NCBI GenBank assembly: GCA_030268105.1 | Contig: BSDZ01000011.1 | Location: 4,117,001-4,181,000 of the forward strand | Length of the DNA stretch: 64,000 nt | Reading direction: 5' to 3' | From: Volvox africanus | Taxonomy: Eukaryota > Chlorophyta > Chlorophyceae > Chlamydomonadales > Volvocaceae | Shown here: positions 1-10,710 of the stretch, piece after piece | Position numbering within the stretch: position 1 is the first letter of the stretch | Layout: each line of letters opens with the position of its first letter | Made by a program: the position numbers and the translations under genes | The notes under the pieces: generated by a model | What the model saw: the letters and a program-made list of their open reading frames with translations, nothing else | The model's database searches: none | Told to the model about the DNA's origin: nothing

Positions 1-511
1 ATTTCGCCTAATGCTCTGGGCGTGGGAATTACTACACACTTGCATGAGATGTGACGACATGGGATGAGGGCATGAGAGCTTGGGACTCCCCTGCCTGGTC
101 ACGGCCAACATGCCAACATTTTTCTTCGTTAACATTTGAGGATGTTGTCGAGGATTTTCGCCTACCTTACAACGCGCTTGTAGTGAACATGTCCGCGGCG
201 AGCACGTGCTACGTATGGCCATGGGCACTTGGCAGCCCAGCTTGCGTAAAGAGCTCTGCGTATTGCTGGCGAGTGATAACAACTCTAGCAATCCTTCGGC
301 AGCAGGTGCTCATTGCGCGAACCTTGCACTCACTGGATCCCATGGCCCCAGCACCCCTGCCCCTCGCAGGCCAGGTGCCGAGTTCGGGTGCCATGTGGGG
401 GTCGTCTTCACAAAATGTTAGCGTGGGTAGCAATATGCCACAGCCATGGCTTCTCCCTACGAATCCGTCAACCGTGGCAGGTCACACGCCTAACGCAGCC
501 TTTCCCGGCAG

Positions 512-836
512 TGGTGGGGCAATAATCCTGTGCCGCGTGGCGCTAGGAACCCTGGCACCTGGCGCCAACAGCCTCCGCAAGCCGCCGCTGGGTTCTGATT
601 CGGTGTATATGTTGGGCACCTTCATGCCAGCTGACAACGGAAAGCCCGTTACGAGATCCCAACGCCCTCCAACACAGGGGGCAGGCAGGAAAGGCGCCGC
701 GGAAGCTGCCGGCGTGGAGGAGCTTGGGGACCCAATTTGGAACGTCGGCTCGGCGTTGGGTAACAATCTGATTGTTGCCGTCTTCGACAACTCCCAGGCG
801 TATCCCGAGTACGTGGTTCATTTTAATGACTCTTAA
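512..836 (+). pseudogene. PARP-like catalytic domain, C-terminal part (terminal exon or remnant)
   Basis: The frame ending at the TAA near 834-836 carries the C-terminal half of a poly(ADP-ribose) polymerase fold. A strand of the type CRVALGTL is followed by a PP-x3-DSV turn, a variable loop, and a final strand VFDNSQAYPEYVVHF, the usual end of a PARP catalytic domain. A splice acceptor (cccggcag) sits just before 512. Upstream, near 385-420, another frame holds a block resembling the FG-x-GVYFT strand, but it runs into a TAG and I could not join it in phase. No HGT motif is visible. The piece is either the last exon of a gene running off the left edge or a decayed copy. The PARP assignment is moderate, and intactness is doubtful. 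Confidence 0.5.
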
Positions 837-2940
837 AAGCGGACCATGTGCTCGGGATGCCGCCTGCAAAAATCGGATGCTTCATTGCTTCAGCTGCACG
901 ATGTTATTAAGATATGCCAAAAGTGGTGGAATTGTGGTGGTGCAGAACCATCGCCCTTGGCAAAGACCCCTTCATCTGTCTCCAGCGATACGCGTTCTCC
1001 TACTATGCGCCCACTGGCGTACCGCACCACGAGTACGCGCCCAGGGGAGTCGTCCGGTATCAATATGAACTCTTGTATGTCATTTTCACGACGCTGAAGT
1101 TAGAAGTGGTGCTGCAAGCTTGCTAATCCTTCGAACCCTATGGCGCCGGGAACTTAATGAAACTGGGTCAGGATGAAGGCCAAAACGAACCACATGCCCG
1201 CTTCACCAGATGGAGCTGGGGACGCCAGCAAGGGGAGGAGGGGCAATGAAAACAGCCCGTAGGGCCCATTTTGCTGGTGAAGCTTGGGTGACGGGCATGC
1301 GATGGGTTCGGAGACGCCGTGGACCCTGAGACGCCGTAGGCCCAGAGCTTAACATTCTCTACAGACCGACCGACAGAATTGCTTATGCGCTTGCTTATGA
1401 CAGCTTGGAGCAGTGCAGGTTTGTACGCGTCTTTCACATGTGAGTCTCCCGCACTTAAAAATAGATATATGTCTTCCGCAGCTTTGTGTTGCGATCCCTT
1501 TCCGAGGGCTTTAGCTCGGGCTCCGTCACATGCTGAGTACTATTAGCATTATATGCGCAGTTCGCAAACGGACCTCATTGCTTGTCGTCACTGGGCGTGC
1601 ACGCATAGGAGGCCCAGCAATGCAACGGTTCCGACCACCATAAATGTCGCTGTGAATTGCTTCGCGGGGTAGTGCTGTAGTTACGTTGCTGTTGCTATGG
1701 GGTCGTGTTCGGCCCTGGTAGCGGCTGGGGTGAGGTGTCCCTTCGTACATGCCCGCCTCTACTCCGTTGACGCCTTAGGCAATAGGAGGCGTGATAATAG
1801 GTCACGAGTTAAACGTTCATTTATTAGTTATTCTTTTTTAACGGGTCTACAGTTAGTGAATATCCTGTCGTACACCTTCCAGTCCGTGTGTGCCCGCTCT
1901 TGGTTGGTTAAGCTTCCTGCGTCCAGCTGACCTTAACAAATGTGAGGGGCCGTGAGACATCGTGAGAGGCCGTAAGAGATCGTGCTTTCCTTTGACGCTG
2001 GCTTTGTGAATCGCGCCAGTCTAATGGTTATCACAGTCGCCACCCATATTCGGTCATTGCCTGTCCCAGCAGTGGTGTTATGGCCGTGCAATTGATCTCG
2101 TTCAAACGTGCGCATATATACGCATGTACGAGCACCCACTAGCATCCAGGAAAAACTTTATTGCAACATTATTTGCAACGTTATTATAATTTAGGTAGAA
2201 TTATTAGCAAAACCTCCAGAAGCACGATGGCTCCAATAAAGGCAAAAAAGGCATCTCTCTACCTACTACCACCACCCACTACCTATCACAATGGCACCAT
2301 AAGGCGCTCTGTTTATCTCCCCTGCTCTAACCCTTGTACCACACCTACTTCAAACACCTCCAGACGGCGACATGGGGACGACACGGGGACAAGCTACCTA
2401 TCTGTAACTCCTGCTTACGTGTTAAACCTTGCTGAACTCGTAAATCGCACTGCAAACGCTGCTGCGAAATATCGAATATAATAGTAGAGGCGCTGTGCGC
2501 ATTCTTCCGTGATGACATTCGACTTAACTAGTTCCTACAGTTATATGATCGGGCAGCTGCATATGGGGAGCCGCCAGGTACGGCGCAACTCCCTTCGCTG
2601 CCGTGGTTGATATGAGTGAATGCTCCAACGCAGGGGTTGCGAGGTGGAACCCCTGATGCGTTGGATCCATCACTCCACCACCAAAGCATCCTACCAATAA
2701 AAAACTACTTTATGGATGAACTGTCTCCTGCACGAAATATATCATCCCTCGGCAGCACCGCAAACAGCGGCACACCATACATCGCATCAGCAGCTGAGGA
2801 ATGATATGAGCTGCTGTGGCTTCTTACGCTGTGTCGTGCGGAACTATTTGAAACAGCAGCATTATTGTAGTTGATAAAAAGCTTTTCTTGGAAACGATAT
2901 CGCATGTTGGCACGCTGGCCATGACTTCACACTATACATA
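837..2940. other. Gene-free stretch
   Basis: Only short overlapping open frames without recognisable motifs or paired splice sites are present. I see no RNA gene. The first few hundred bases may be the 3' flank of the PARP-like fragment. Confidence 0.5.
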
Positions 2941-2972
2941 GTCGTCATAAAAAATGCAGGGGGCAATGAGAC

Positions 2973-3890
2973 ATGCAGGCCCAGGTCTGCACCGCGGAGG
3001 CGAAGGCGGCCTGTGCACACTCCAAGCTGAAGACCGAAGTATTGACCACGGAGAAGTTGCTGCAGGAGGTGCAGGCCACCATGGAGGCGGCGAAGTCTGC
3101 GCAGCTGGCCATGGACCTCCAGGCTGCGAAGTCTACGATCAAAATGCTGCAGAAGGAGAACCATGAATGGAAGGTGAGGGGGCCGCGCCGCGAGGGAACG
3201 GGCTTGACATGTACGTATGCAGCCATGCCTAGCCATGCATGTGTATTGAAAACGTCGTTCCTGAAGTGCATGGTTGTACACATCTGCTGGGTCCATCAAC
3301 ACGCAGGCAAGAGAGGAGGATATGCGCTCGAAGCTGAAGGCTTTCGCTAGGAGGAACGAGCAGGAGGGTCAGGAGTTCCGGGTGGAGCTGGAAAACAAGG
3401 ACTTTGAGCTCGACTTTCTGAGAGGGATGATGGCGAGGCAGGAGAAGACTGTGCAGGACACGGCCCTGCGGGTGCAAGCCATGGAGAAGGACAACTGCAC
3501 GATAAAGGTAAGGTGGTTGGCGTGTTTGTGTGTACCCGCCCGACGCACGGCACGGCCTGTATGATGCGTGCACCTAACGCTGATCCTTGTGAACTGCTGC
3601 GATATACCCACGTACGTACCTACCCACTGCTGCCTACATACAGGAAAATCTGACGGAGGAGATTGGCCGCCTGAAGCATCTCGTGACCTGCACGGAAAAA
3701 CGTGCCGCTGATGCCACGGCGGATTATGATGGCGCCATGAGAATGGTGGCGCGCTTGAAGCTTCAGCTGTCGGAGGTGTGAGAGGAGGAGATCCGCTGCC
3801 TGAAGGTGGAGCTGCGCAATGTGAATGAGTCTTGGTCGAGAAGGTGCGAGGAGCTGAAGGGTCTTTGGCGTCGCGAGTCGCAGGCTGCAG
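2973..3890 (+). pseudogene. Coiled-coil protein fragment, three exons, in-frame TGA
   Basis: Three blocks read as heptad-rich coiled coil and join in phase 0. The first ends at 3173 (WK, then gtgagg), the second is 3307-3507 (acceptor acgcag, donor gtaagg), and the third starts at 3644 after tacatacag. Glu, Lys, Leu and Gln dominate and there is no globular domain. In the third exon the frame meets TGA at 3779-3781. It then continues for about 35 further codons of the same coiled-coil composition (EEEIRCLKVELRNVNESW), so the TGA looks like a nonsense change rather than a natural end. The true 5' start is not clear; ATG codons at 2954 and 2973 lie near an acceptor-like site. The protein family is unknown. 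It may be a decayed paralogue of a cytoskeletal or ciliary coiled-coil protein, which is inference only. Confidence 0.5.
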
Positions 3891-4020
3891 GACGGACGGG
3901 CACGGCTGCCTGCAGCAGACCCACGTCTGGCAGATGAGCACTACATACTTGCTGAGTGCGCAACAATTCAGCGTGTTTGGGGGGCGGGGGGTTCTGGATG
4001 GGCTCCATGATCAGGACTGA

Positions 4021-5230
4021 GGCGTGGGACGAGGTGATTAAAAAGATATATCAAGAGAGACTCGAGCGAGGGGGGGATGGGTAGGTGGCACACAAGTATG
4101 GCTTTTGCTGTGCAGCAGCCGGTAATTTTCTGATTTCCGTATGATGGCTTCGTGGTAGATCGATATGAGATGCCAACCGCACCTCTAGCCCAGGTTTTGG
4201 GTGCTAATTCGTTTATGAATGGCGGCCTTCTGCTGCCAGGACGTTTCGTATGCCACCTGCCCTGCTCTGTATTGGGGGCAGGCTGAGTGGGACTTCCGGC
4301 AGCAGGTGAACAGCAGATGATTCTGCAGATGATCGAGATGAGGCGGTTTGAGTAGGGCCTCATGACGTGGCAATCGCATGCCTGCCCTCTTTCATTTTGA
4401 GCGCTTCATTCGTACTCCTTTGATTCAGCGACATACAGCAGGATAGGTAGCTCGATGCTAAAACGTTCGTGTGTGTTTTGGTTTTCCCCGTATTCCCCGT
4501 ATGTATACTTCCTTCATGAGCAGCTAGCTTGGCTTTTTCCTAGGTTTTTCTTTTTACGGTGCGTTAATTATTGGCAAGGTGGGTTAGTAGACCCTCATCC
4601 ATTGTCAATACTTCAGTAGGACCTACAGCTAGCTAGCGTGTTGGGTGTGCTTTACTTCATTGGTAGAAATGATGGCGTGCGTGCACTTCCCAAGTAATTA
4701 AGGCGCCGAGGGAAGATGGGGGAAAGGATTGTGGACTCAGAAGTGCTGCGGAATGCTATCGAATTCCAAGGTACTGGCTGTTTGATGGCGAGACACAATT
4801 CAGCAACTTGCTGCAGCTGCAGCATAGTGATTCCCCCCTCATCCGTAACAGGAACGTAGATTCTTCTTCGCGTGTTATCCCTAGCAAGCAAGCGCCCAGT
4901 TGTGGCGTTACTGGGATAATGATATCCATGATAGTGCTGATGTTTATTGGCGGACCTTGTTTCGATATTTAAGGTGGCTGTGAAGTGATGGATGTCTGCC
5001 ACCTGGATCGTGGGGTTATTCCTTTGTTCGTTTATTTAAATTTTATTACACACCCATAAGGTGGGCGTATGGAGGCTGGGCAGAAGGAAGCGGAGGCCCC
5101 TAGAGAGGGGATAGATTGGCAGTGCAGGCACAGGATGCCTGGTCACCCCATTTTCGGACCCTGTCCGTACTGGTGTTACTAAGTGATAGAAAGAAAGGAT
5201 GCAAATCGGTGTAAATCTCGTAATAACAAC
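4021..5230. other. Gene-free stretch
   Basis: No open frame shows domain content or consistent exon borders. I see nothing supportable here. Confidence 0.4.
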
Positions 5231-5239
5231 ACACACCCA

Positions 5240-5600
5240 TATACATACACGTGGGAACATCCCCCGTTTCCCGTCCGCCGTCTCCCATGCCCCTTGCCCC
5301 CTCCCCCGTCCCTCGTTCCTCGTTTTCCCGTCCTCGGCCCCTGGACCCCGGATCCCGGACCCCGGACTCAGGCCCTCATCCCCCGTCTCCCGTCTCTCGT
5401 TCCCCAGTCCCCGTCTGGCATACTTCATCCCCGTCCCTCATTTCCCGTCCCTGTCCCCGTCCCCTGGACCCTGCACCTCGCACCTCGCACCCCGCACCCC
5501 GCACCCCGGCCATCGGCCACCGGCTCCGTGCCCCGTGCCCCGTGCTCTGTACCCTGGACTCCGGCCCGTGATCTCCGTTCCTCATCCCCTGTCGGTGCTC
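5240..5600. repeat. C/T-rich low-complexity tract
   Basis: This is about 360 bp of irregular repeats of the form CCCCGTC, CCCGTC and CACCCCG, strongly pyrimidine-rich on the plus strand. The composition leaves all three plus frames open with Pro/Ser/Arg-rich translations that have no other coding sign. They should not be read as genes. Confidence 0.8.
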
Positions 5601-5760
5601 GTTCTCACCGGCCCCCGAACATTTTAAACCGCATGGTGTAAGAAGGGCATTCATCACTAGCACAACTAAGCGCAGAAGCTTGCGGCATGGCGGTGCGACC
5701 GCCTGCAATGACTCCAGTTTACATGACATGGGAGCGGGAATCAGGGACGAAGAGGGGGAA

Positions 5761-5818
5761 ACATACACCCATACACCCATACACACATACATCCATACAC
5801 CCATACACCCATACACAT
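5761..5818. repeat. ACACCCAT-type octamer minisatellite
   Basis: About seven imperfect copies of an eight-base unit (ACACCCAT with CACATACAT variants) lie in tandem. This is a simple repeat with no associated gene. Confidence 0.85.
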
Positions 5819-6146
5819 AGAGATTTCGGGTAGGGCACAGCAGTGCGGCTGGGATTCGGAATGGGTGGATTGTACAGAGCCGTAACCCACTTGGTCAATC
5901 GCCATTCGATTATTCCAGGAGGATAATGCACGAATAACAACTTATAAAATGTATAGTGCGGCATGATGAGGATGATGGCCATCCGAGATGCAGCAGAAAG
6001 AGGGGGAAGAGGGGGACGGAACCGGCGATGACTAGTGTCAGAAAATTGAAAGGATCTCAGTGGAGTGAATGTGAAAACGGAAAAGCTTTCAAACCTTCCC
6101 GATGGAGCAGATGAGCAAAGGCGCGGGGATGTGAAGAACGAGTGCG

Positions 6147-7200
6147 ATGGGCGGGAGGCTAATGAGTGTGCATGGCCGCAACATGGATGAGTACACACCT
6201 CCACTACGAGACGCAAGGTTTCGGATCCAACTCCCAAAATACATTAAACTACTCCATATAGAAGCGCTCTGCAAACTGGTAGGTATGTGTGTTAACCTTA
6301 GCACGGCATACCATCCGCAGTCCGACGGACAAACCGAATGCACAAATCGCACGTTGGGTGATATGCTGCGCAATTTTGCTGGTCGCTCACCTAGCGTCTG
6401 AGATACGTTTTATACTTCGGCAGAATTTGCGCTTAACAACACTGTTAACCGCTTGACCGGTCAAAGCCCGTTTTTCCTTAACGATGGATTTCATCCTGCA
6501 TCCTGCGCTACCTGTGTGAGCTGGAGGTAAATGTGCCCGCGGCTAAGACCTTTGCCAAGTCTTTCCTATCCCGCATGACAGATGCGAAGGCGTGTTTTGA
6601 CGCAGCTCAACAACGGACGATGGACTATTACAACAAATCCAAGCGAGATGTGAAGTTTACGAAAGGAAAAATGATTTTGTTGAGCACTAAAAACTTGCGT
6701 TCTTTTAGCTGAAGGATCTCGAAAACTATTGCCCCGCTGGATCGGTCCATATTCCGTTGCGCGCATGATTGGGAGTGGCTGTTGAACTTGCCTTACCCGC
6801 TGATATGACCATTCACCCCGCGTTCCATGTATCCCTCATACACCCCTATCGTGGCACGGAACCCGTCCCTGACACCGCTAACACCCCTGCAGCAGTGGAG
6901 CCGGGTCCTGAGACCTGGATTCCGGGCAAGCAGAAGGTTTATTACGTTGAGCGGATATTGGACTATCGTGTGCGTCGCGTGGGTCGACATCGATGCAAGC
7001 GGACGGTTCACGAGTATATGGTCAAATGGATTGGGTATTCAAGCGAGATTATTCGTGGAAACCGGCACGTAACTTTTCGCTGGATATGAAGTCCCTGTTG
7101 GAGAAAGCCCGCATGCGTGCCACCCAGACCCAATGATCCCTGCAGTCGATGCTGTACGATGCAGCGAGGACGCTGCATACGGGAGGGGGGATAATTGTTG
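6147..7200 (+). mobile_element. Degenerate Ty3/Gypsy-type (chromovirus) retrotransposon, 3' part of pol
   Basis: The 3' end of an integrase and a chromodomain can be read across several stops. Near 6290-6380 is the integrase signature STAYHPQSDGQTE followed by NRTLGDMLR. A TGA then replaces the expected Trp at about 6401. The frame goes on with the block ALNNTVNRLTGQSPFFLN (6430-6480), and a block with YYNKSKRD follows near 6625-6650. The HPAFHVSLIHPY junction is near 6815. A chromodomain-like block with VERILDYR and EYMVKWIGY lies at 6945-7045. A G-rich tract (7181-7190) is followed by TGTTGTAACA at 7196, which fits a polypurine tract and the start of a 3' LTR. Gag, protease, reverse transcriptase and a 5' LTR were not seen, so the copy is truncated and inactive. 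Confidence 0.85.
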
Positions 7201-7990
7201 TAACACGGTTCAATTATCGCCTATGCGTGGGTCGATGCGACTTTACAAGGCGATAAGCGAACATAGTATATGCATACTAATAATTAATATAATTACATAT
7301 ATTTAGCTAATTTGTTATGCATTGCGACTTGTCACATGGCACTTCCAGCCGCATGACTGTCGCGCCGTTCGATTTAACTGGAGAAGCATGGACGCGTTGC
7401 ATAATAATGACTTGAACTATTAAATTAACAATATTTGCTATATTATTATTCTATCGCTGGCATGCGTAGTGTGCGAGTGCGAGGATTGTCTACGTCGCAG
7501 TGGTTGATCACCAACCGAATATTGCTATTCGGACCCTTGCATCTTGCGGATGAAATGAAGGCTTAATTCTTGGGATACACGGATATCGATGCTACGCATT
7601 AGGGTTCGTCACACTTAGGATCGGCCTCCTAGTGTGAGTTGTACTGAGTACCGATATCACGCGTATAATAGATGCGAGTACGGCCATGTAGAGTAGAACA
7701 AATTTGAGCATATACTTTGTATGTTATTGGAACACGCCTGTGTTCTTTCGGACTATTGCTAACTGCTCTATTGCTGCGGCCTGAGCTAAGCCTGAGCTTC
7801 GCCATCAGCCGTATGATGATCGCCGCCCGCTGGGTCTGACGGCCGATCATATCATTGCATCCTTTGATCGTTGTAAGCTATAAGTTTCCTTGCTCTCAAG
7901 TCTTACGCTGTCTTCTGTATCTCTTGAGTGCTTTGCTGCCCTTGCAAGCGCTCCGGCATTGGTGTCTAAGTCCTTAGACGTGCAGATACC
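7196..7990 (+). other. Possible 3' LTR and flank of the Gypsy element
   Basis: The sequence after the G-rich tract starts with TG and is AT-rich, without coding potential, as expected of an LTR. Its right end (a CA plus target-site duplication) could not be placed, so the extent is a guess. Confidence 0.3.
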
Positions 7991-8625
7991 ATATGAACAA
8001 AGCAGGTGAGGAACAACACAAGAAACCGGACGAATGTTCCATACCTCGTGATGACAGATGATGACCTCGACAGATAAGCATTTTGACGACTTAACTAAAG
8101 AACATGCAAACGAAGAAACATAACCATTTGGAGTAAATGGATGAGTGCGCCTCCTATATTAAAGAATCACTGCTCTGTTAAGGTACACACGGCCGGCTAG
8201 GAAGAAACCAAACCGTGTAAAGTGCCAAAATACAACTCGGTTCTCAGCGAGTCTAGCAAATACCTGAAATTTTTAAAAGTTAAAAAATGGCCCCTGAAAG
8301 TAAGGTCACACGCACAGCTCAGAACGGGCGCACAGGACTTCAGTGCAAACGGACTTATCGGCCTCAAACAAGCGCCTTCGTGTATTAACCCGCACAACAC
8401 ACCCTGGCTATGTGTGTGTTTGAATTTGTGTGTCCATATATAACCATGGATGTCTGGGGTCGTGGCAGCAGCACACGCCTATTTACCACTCCAGCAGCCA
8501 TGACTGCTACCCTCCTCGCTAGGATGCTGCCCGGTGTGCGGTACACGCCCTCGGTTGTGCGGCATGTGTGCGTACTGTTACGGGCCCGCAGCTGTGTGAA
8601 TCGAGACGGTGCGAGAGCTGCTGTG

Positions 8626-8696
8626 TGCCCCAGTGGTACTCGAACTCACAACCTTCGGATTTGGAATCCGCTGCCCCACCATTGGGCCATGGAGCC
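8626..8696 (-). tRNA. tRNA-Trp(CCA)-like sequence, imperfect T-arm
   Basis: Read on the minus strand, this 71-nt stretch folds as a tRNA. The acceptor stem pairs six of seven positions, the D stem is GCCC/GGGC with a seven-base loop, and the anticodon arm has loop TTCCAAA, giving anticodon CCA. The TTCGAGT loop is canonical. The T stem has two mismatches next to its loop and the anticodon stem has one at its base. No intron is present. It may be a diverged tRNA-Trp gene, a pseudogene, or the tRNA-derived head of a SINE. Confidence 0.6.
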
Positions 8697-8709
8697 TAAT
8701 CAGGATTAG

Positions 8710-10700
8710 AAAGGAAGTCATGAGTTTTCATTTATCTATCTGTCTGTTTGTATACGTGTGTTTGTATTTGTGGCTACAACTTGAAGACAGCATCATAGTT
8801 AATTGTTAGCGAAATCACTTACAAACTCACCTAGTGCGGGTCACAGACACAAAACCACGGAAACGACTTTCCATCATGCATCACGCTCAAGGGTGGCATC
8901 CCATTATCTAATGTACGGATGCCACACAGAAGTGTGCCACCTCCATTAGCTGCACATCACGGCATGCACTTGCTGCAGGCTTCGTGTGTATATTAGGGGC
9001 CCGCCTGGCTCACCATCACGTCCTCTTATCACATAGCCACCATCTTTATCGGCACCTTTTACCATCATTTATCTTTGGCGTTGTCTTGTGACACTGCTCA
9101 CACCCAAGCCGAAGTCAACACGCAGCTGCACTGCGTCCAGAGGCCGGTGTTCCGACAATAATTAGGAAACCACAAAGCAACAAGAATTGAAGAGAAGATA
9201 TTGAGAGGCTACCATAAAGAGACTAGGGTAGTCTAGACAGCTAAAACTCTATCACATGTTGAGCATCTTAGAATTCTACGTGCATGTACCCGCACTCAAA
9301 GGTGCCTACATCGGAATGCAATCAATAGGTGCGCTGTTGGGGACACGGCTCCGGCGTATCATCGCGGGCCGTGCCCCGGGGTTCTCTGCGCAGAATGGCA
9401 ACACTTTCTCAGCGCTAGCCACTCATTTATTGGTTCCGTCTTTTGAAGTGCATGGTCCAGCGGAATCACGCAGCACACTCGCAACCCTAAGCAAGCAGGC
9501 CATTCGAAAGAATGCGCATGCAGGTCCGGAAAGGGTCACACTTGCCCGCGCCCACGCCAAGGCCTTAGCGGCCAGTAGTCGCCATTAACTGACATACGCC
9601 TTCACCATCTAATTACTTAACAACCTGTAATTAACGTTAGGGTAAACATCCACCCTGCTGTGGGAAAAAAGAGAACCCGAGGCAATGCTTCACTAGCCGT
9701 TGGCGTGTGAATTGACAACGCGCATCAGCACGTAATCACCCCTCCATCCATCGTGCAACCCATGTACGTGCGAAGCATAAATGTAAAAACAAGCATAGAT
9801 CACACTCTAGCGCTTTCAACGATCCACTGAAGAACCACGCGGCAGCAATGTCTTGAGAAACGCATAATACACGCGCATTTGCGCATGATCTAAGTCGCAC
9901 GACAGTTGACGTTAGGAAAGAATCGTTATTTCATCACGTGCTCCATGGCGCTTTAAAGTCATCGTACGCACAACCAGTCACATCAAATCTTTGGAATCAT
10001 TCATCATAATGTACGCCACATCAGAATAAGATGCGCCAGCGCATTTGCCTACCTTCTCACCAGTACTGCCGCGGCCGAAACCCCACCAAACGACCGAATC
10101 TCATGTCAACAGCAGTGGCGGATAATGTCTTGAGGAAATTTACGAAAGACCCACATCATCAATACCCTAAGCAGGGATTGATGACATCACGAACCACATA
10201 TGCACACCATCAAGGACGCACGGCGCCAGCACTAATAATACCGGGCAGCGCTTTAGTATAGCAGTAGCATGGATATGGATATATACATGTAGGGTTACCT
10301 GCTACCTGCTTGCCTCTTCAAGCAAGCCATCCAGATGCACGTGGGGGACACCACCGCGACCAAGGTACGTACACCTGTCTGGCTGCCATTCGAAGCATCG
10401 CGGCAATAGTCCTAATGGTATAGCACAAAACTTGTAGCCTAGTTGCTACATGGTGGAAACGGCATTAGGCGCCTTTCCAACGGCAGTGCGGCCTGGCCGG
10501 CTCAGAACTTAAATGAAACCCGATCTATATATACCACATATCCAGTCGGTAGCTAGCCGCATGAAGCAGGAATGCTTTCTTCAACAGCCATCGAAAAGGG
10601 ACGATCTCAACTGTACACCATTATTATGTACAAATCAGCGCTCTGTATTCTGGGAATGCACAACAAAACCGCACTGTGTTGTGCAGCTCATACAATACCG
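8710..10700. other. Gene-free stretch
   Basis: One 110-codon frame (9256-9588, plus) starts with ATG and is Ala/Arg-rich, but it has no motif, no spliced neighbours and no clear relative. I do not call it a gene. The rest is without signal. Confidence 0.4.
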
Positions 10701-10710
10701 TACGTCAGCT

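Noticed and set aside
5183..5641. Three overlapping Pro/Arg-rich plus-strand ORFs
   Set aside because: Product of a C-rich low-complexity tract; no splice context, motifs or start preference.
9256..9588. 110-codon ORF starting with ATG
   Set aside because: No motif, no neighbouring exon, and no polyadenylation signal; this length is expected by chance in DNA of this composition.
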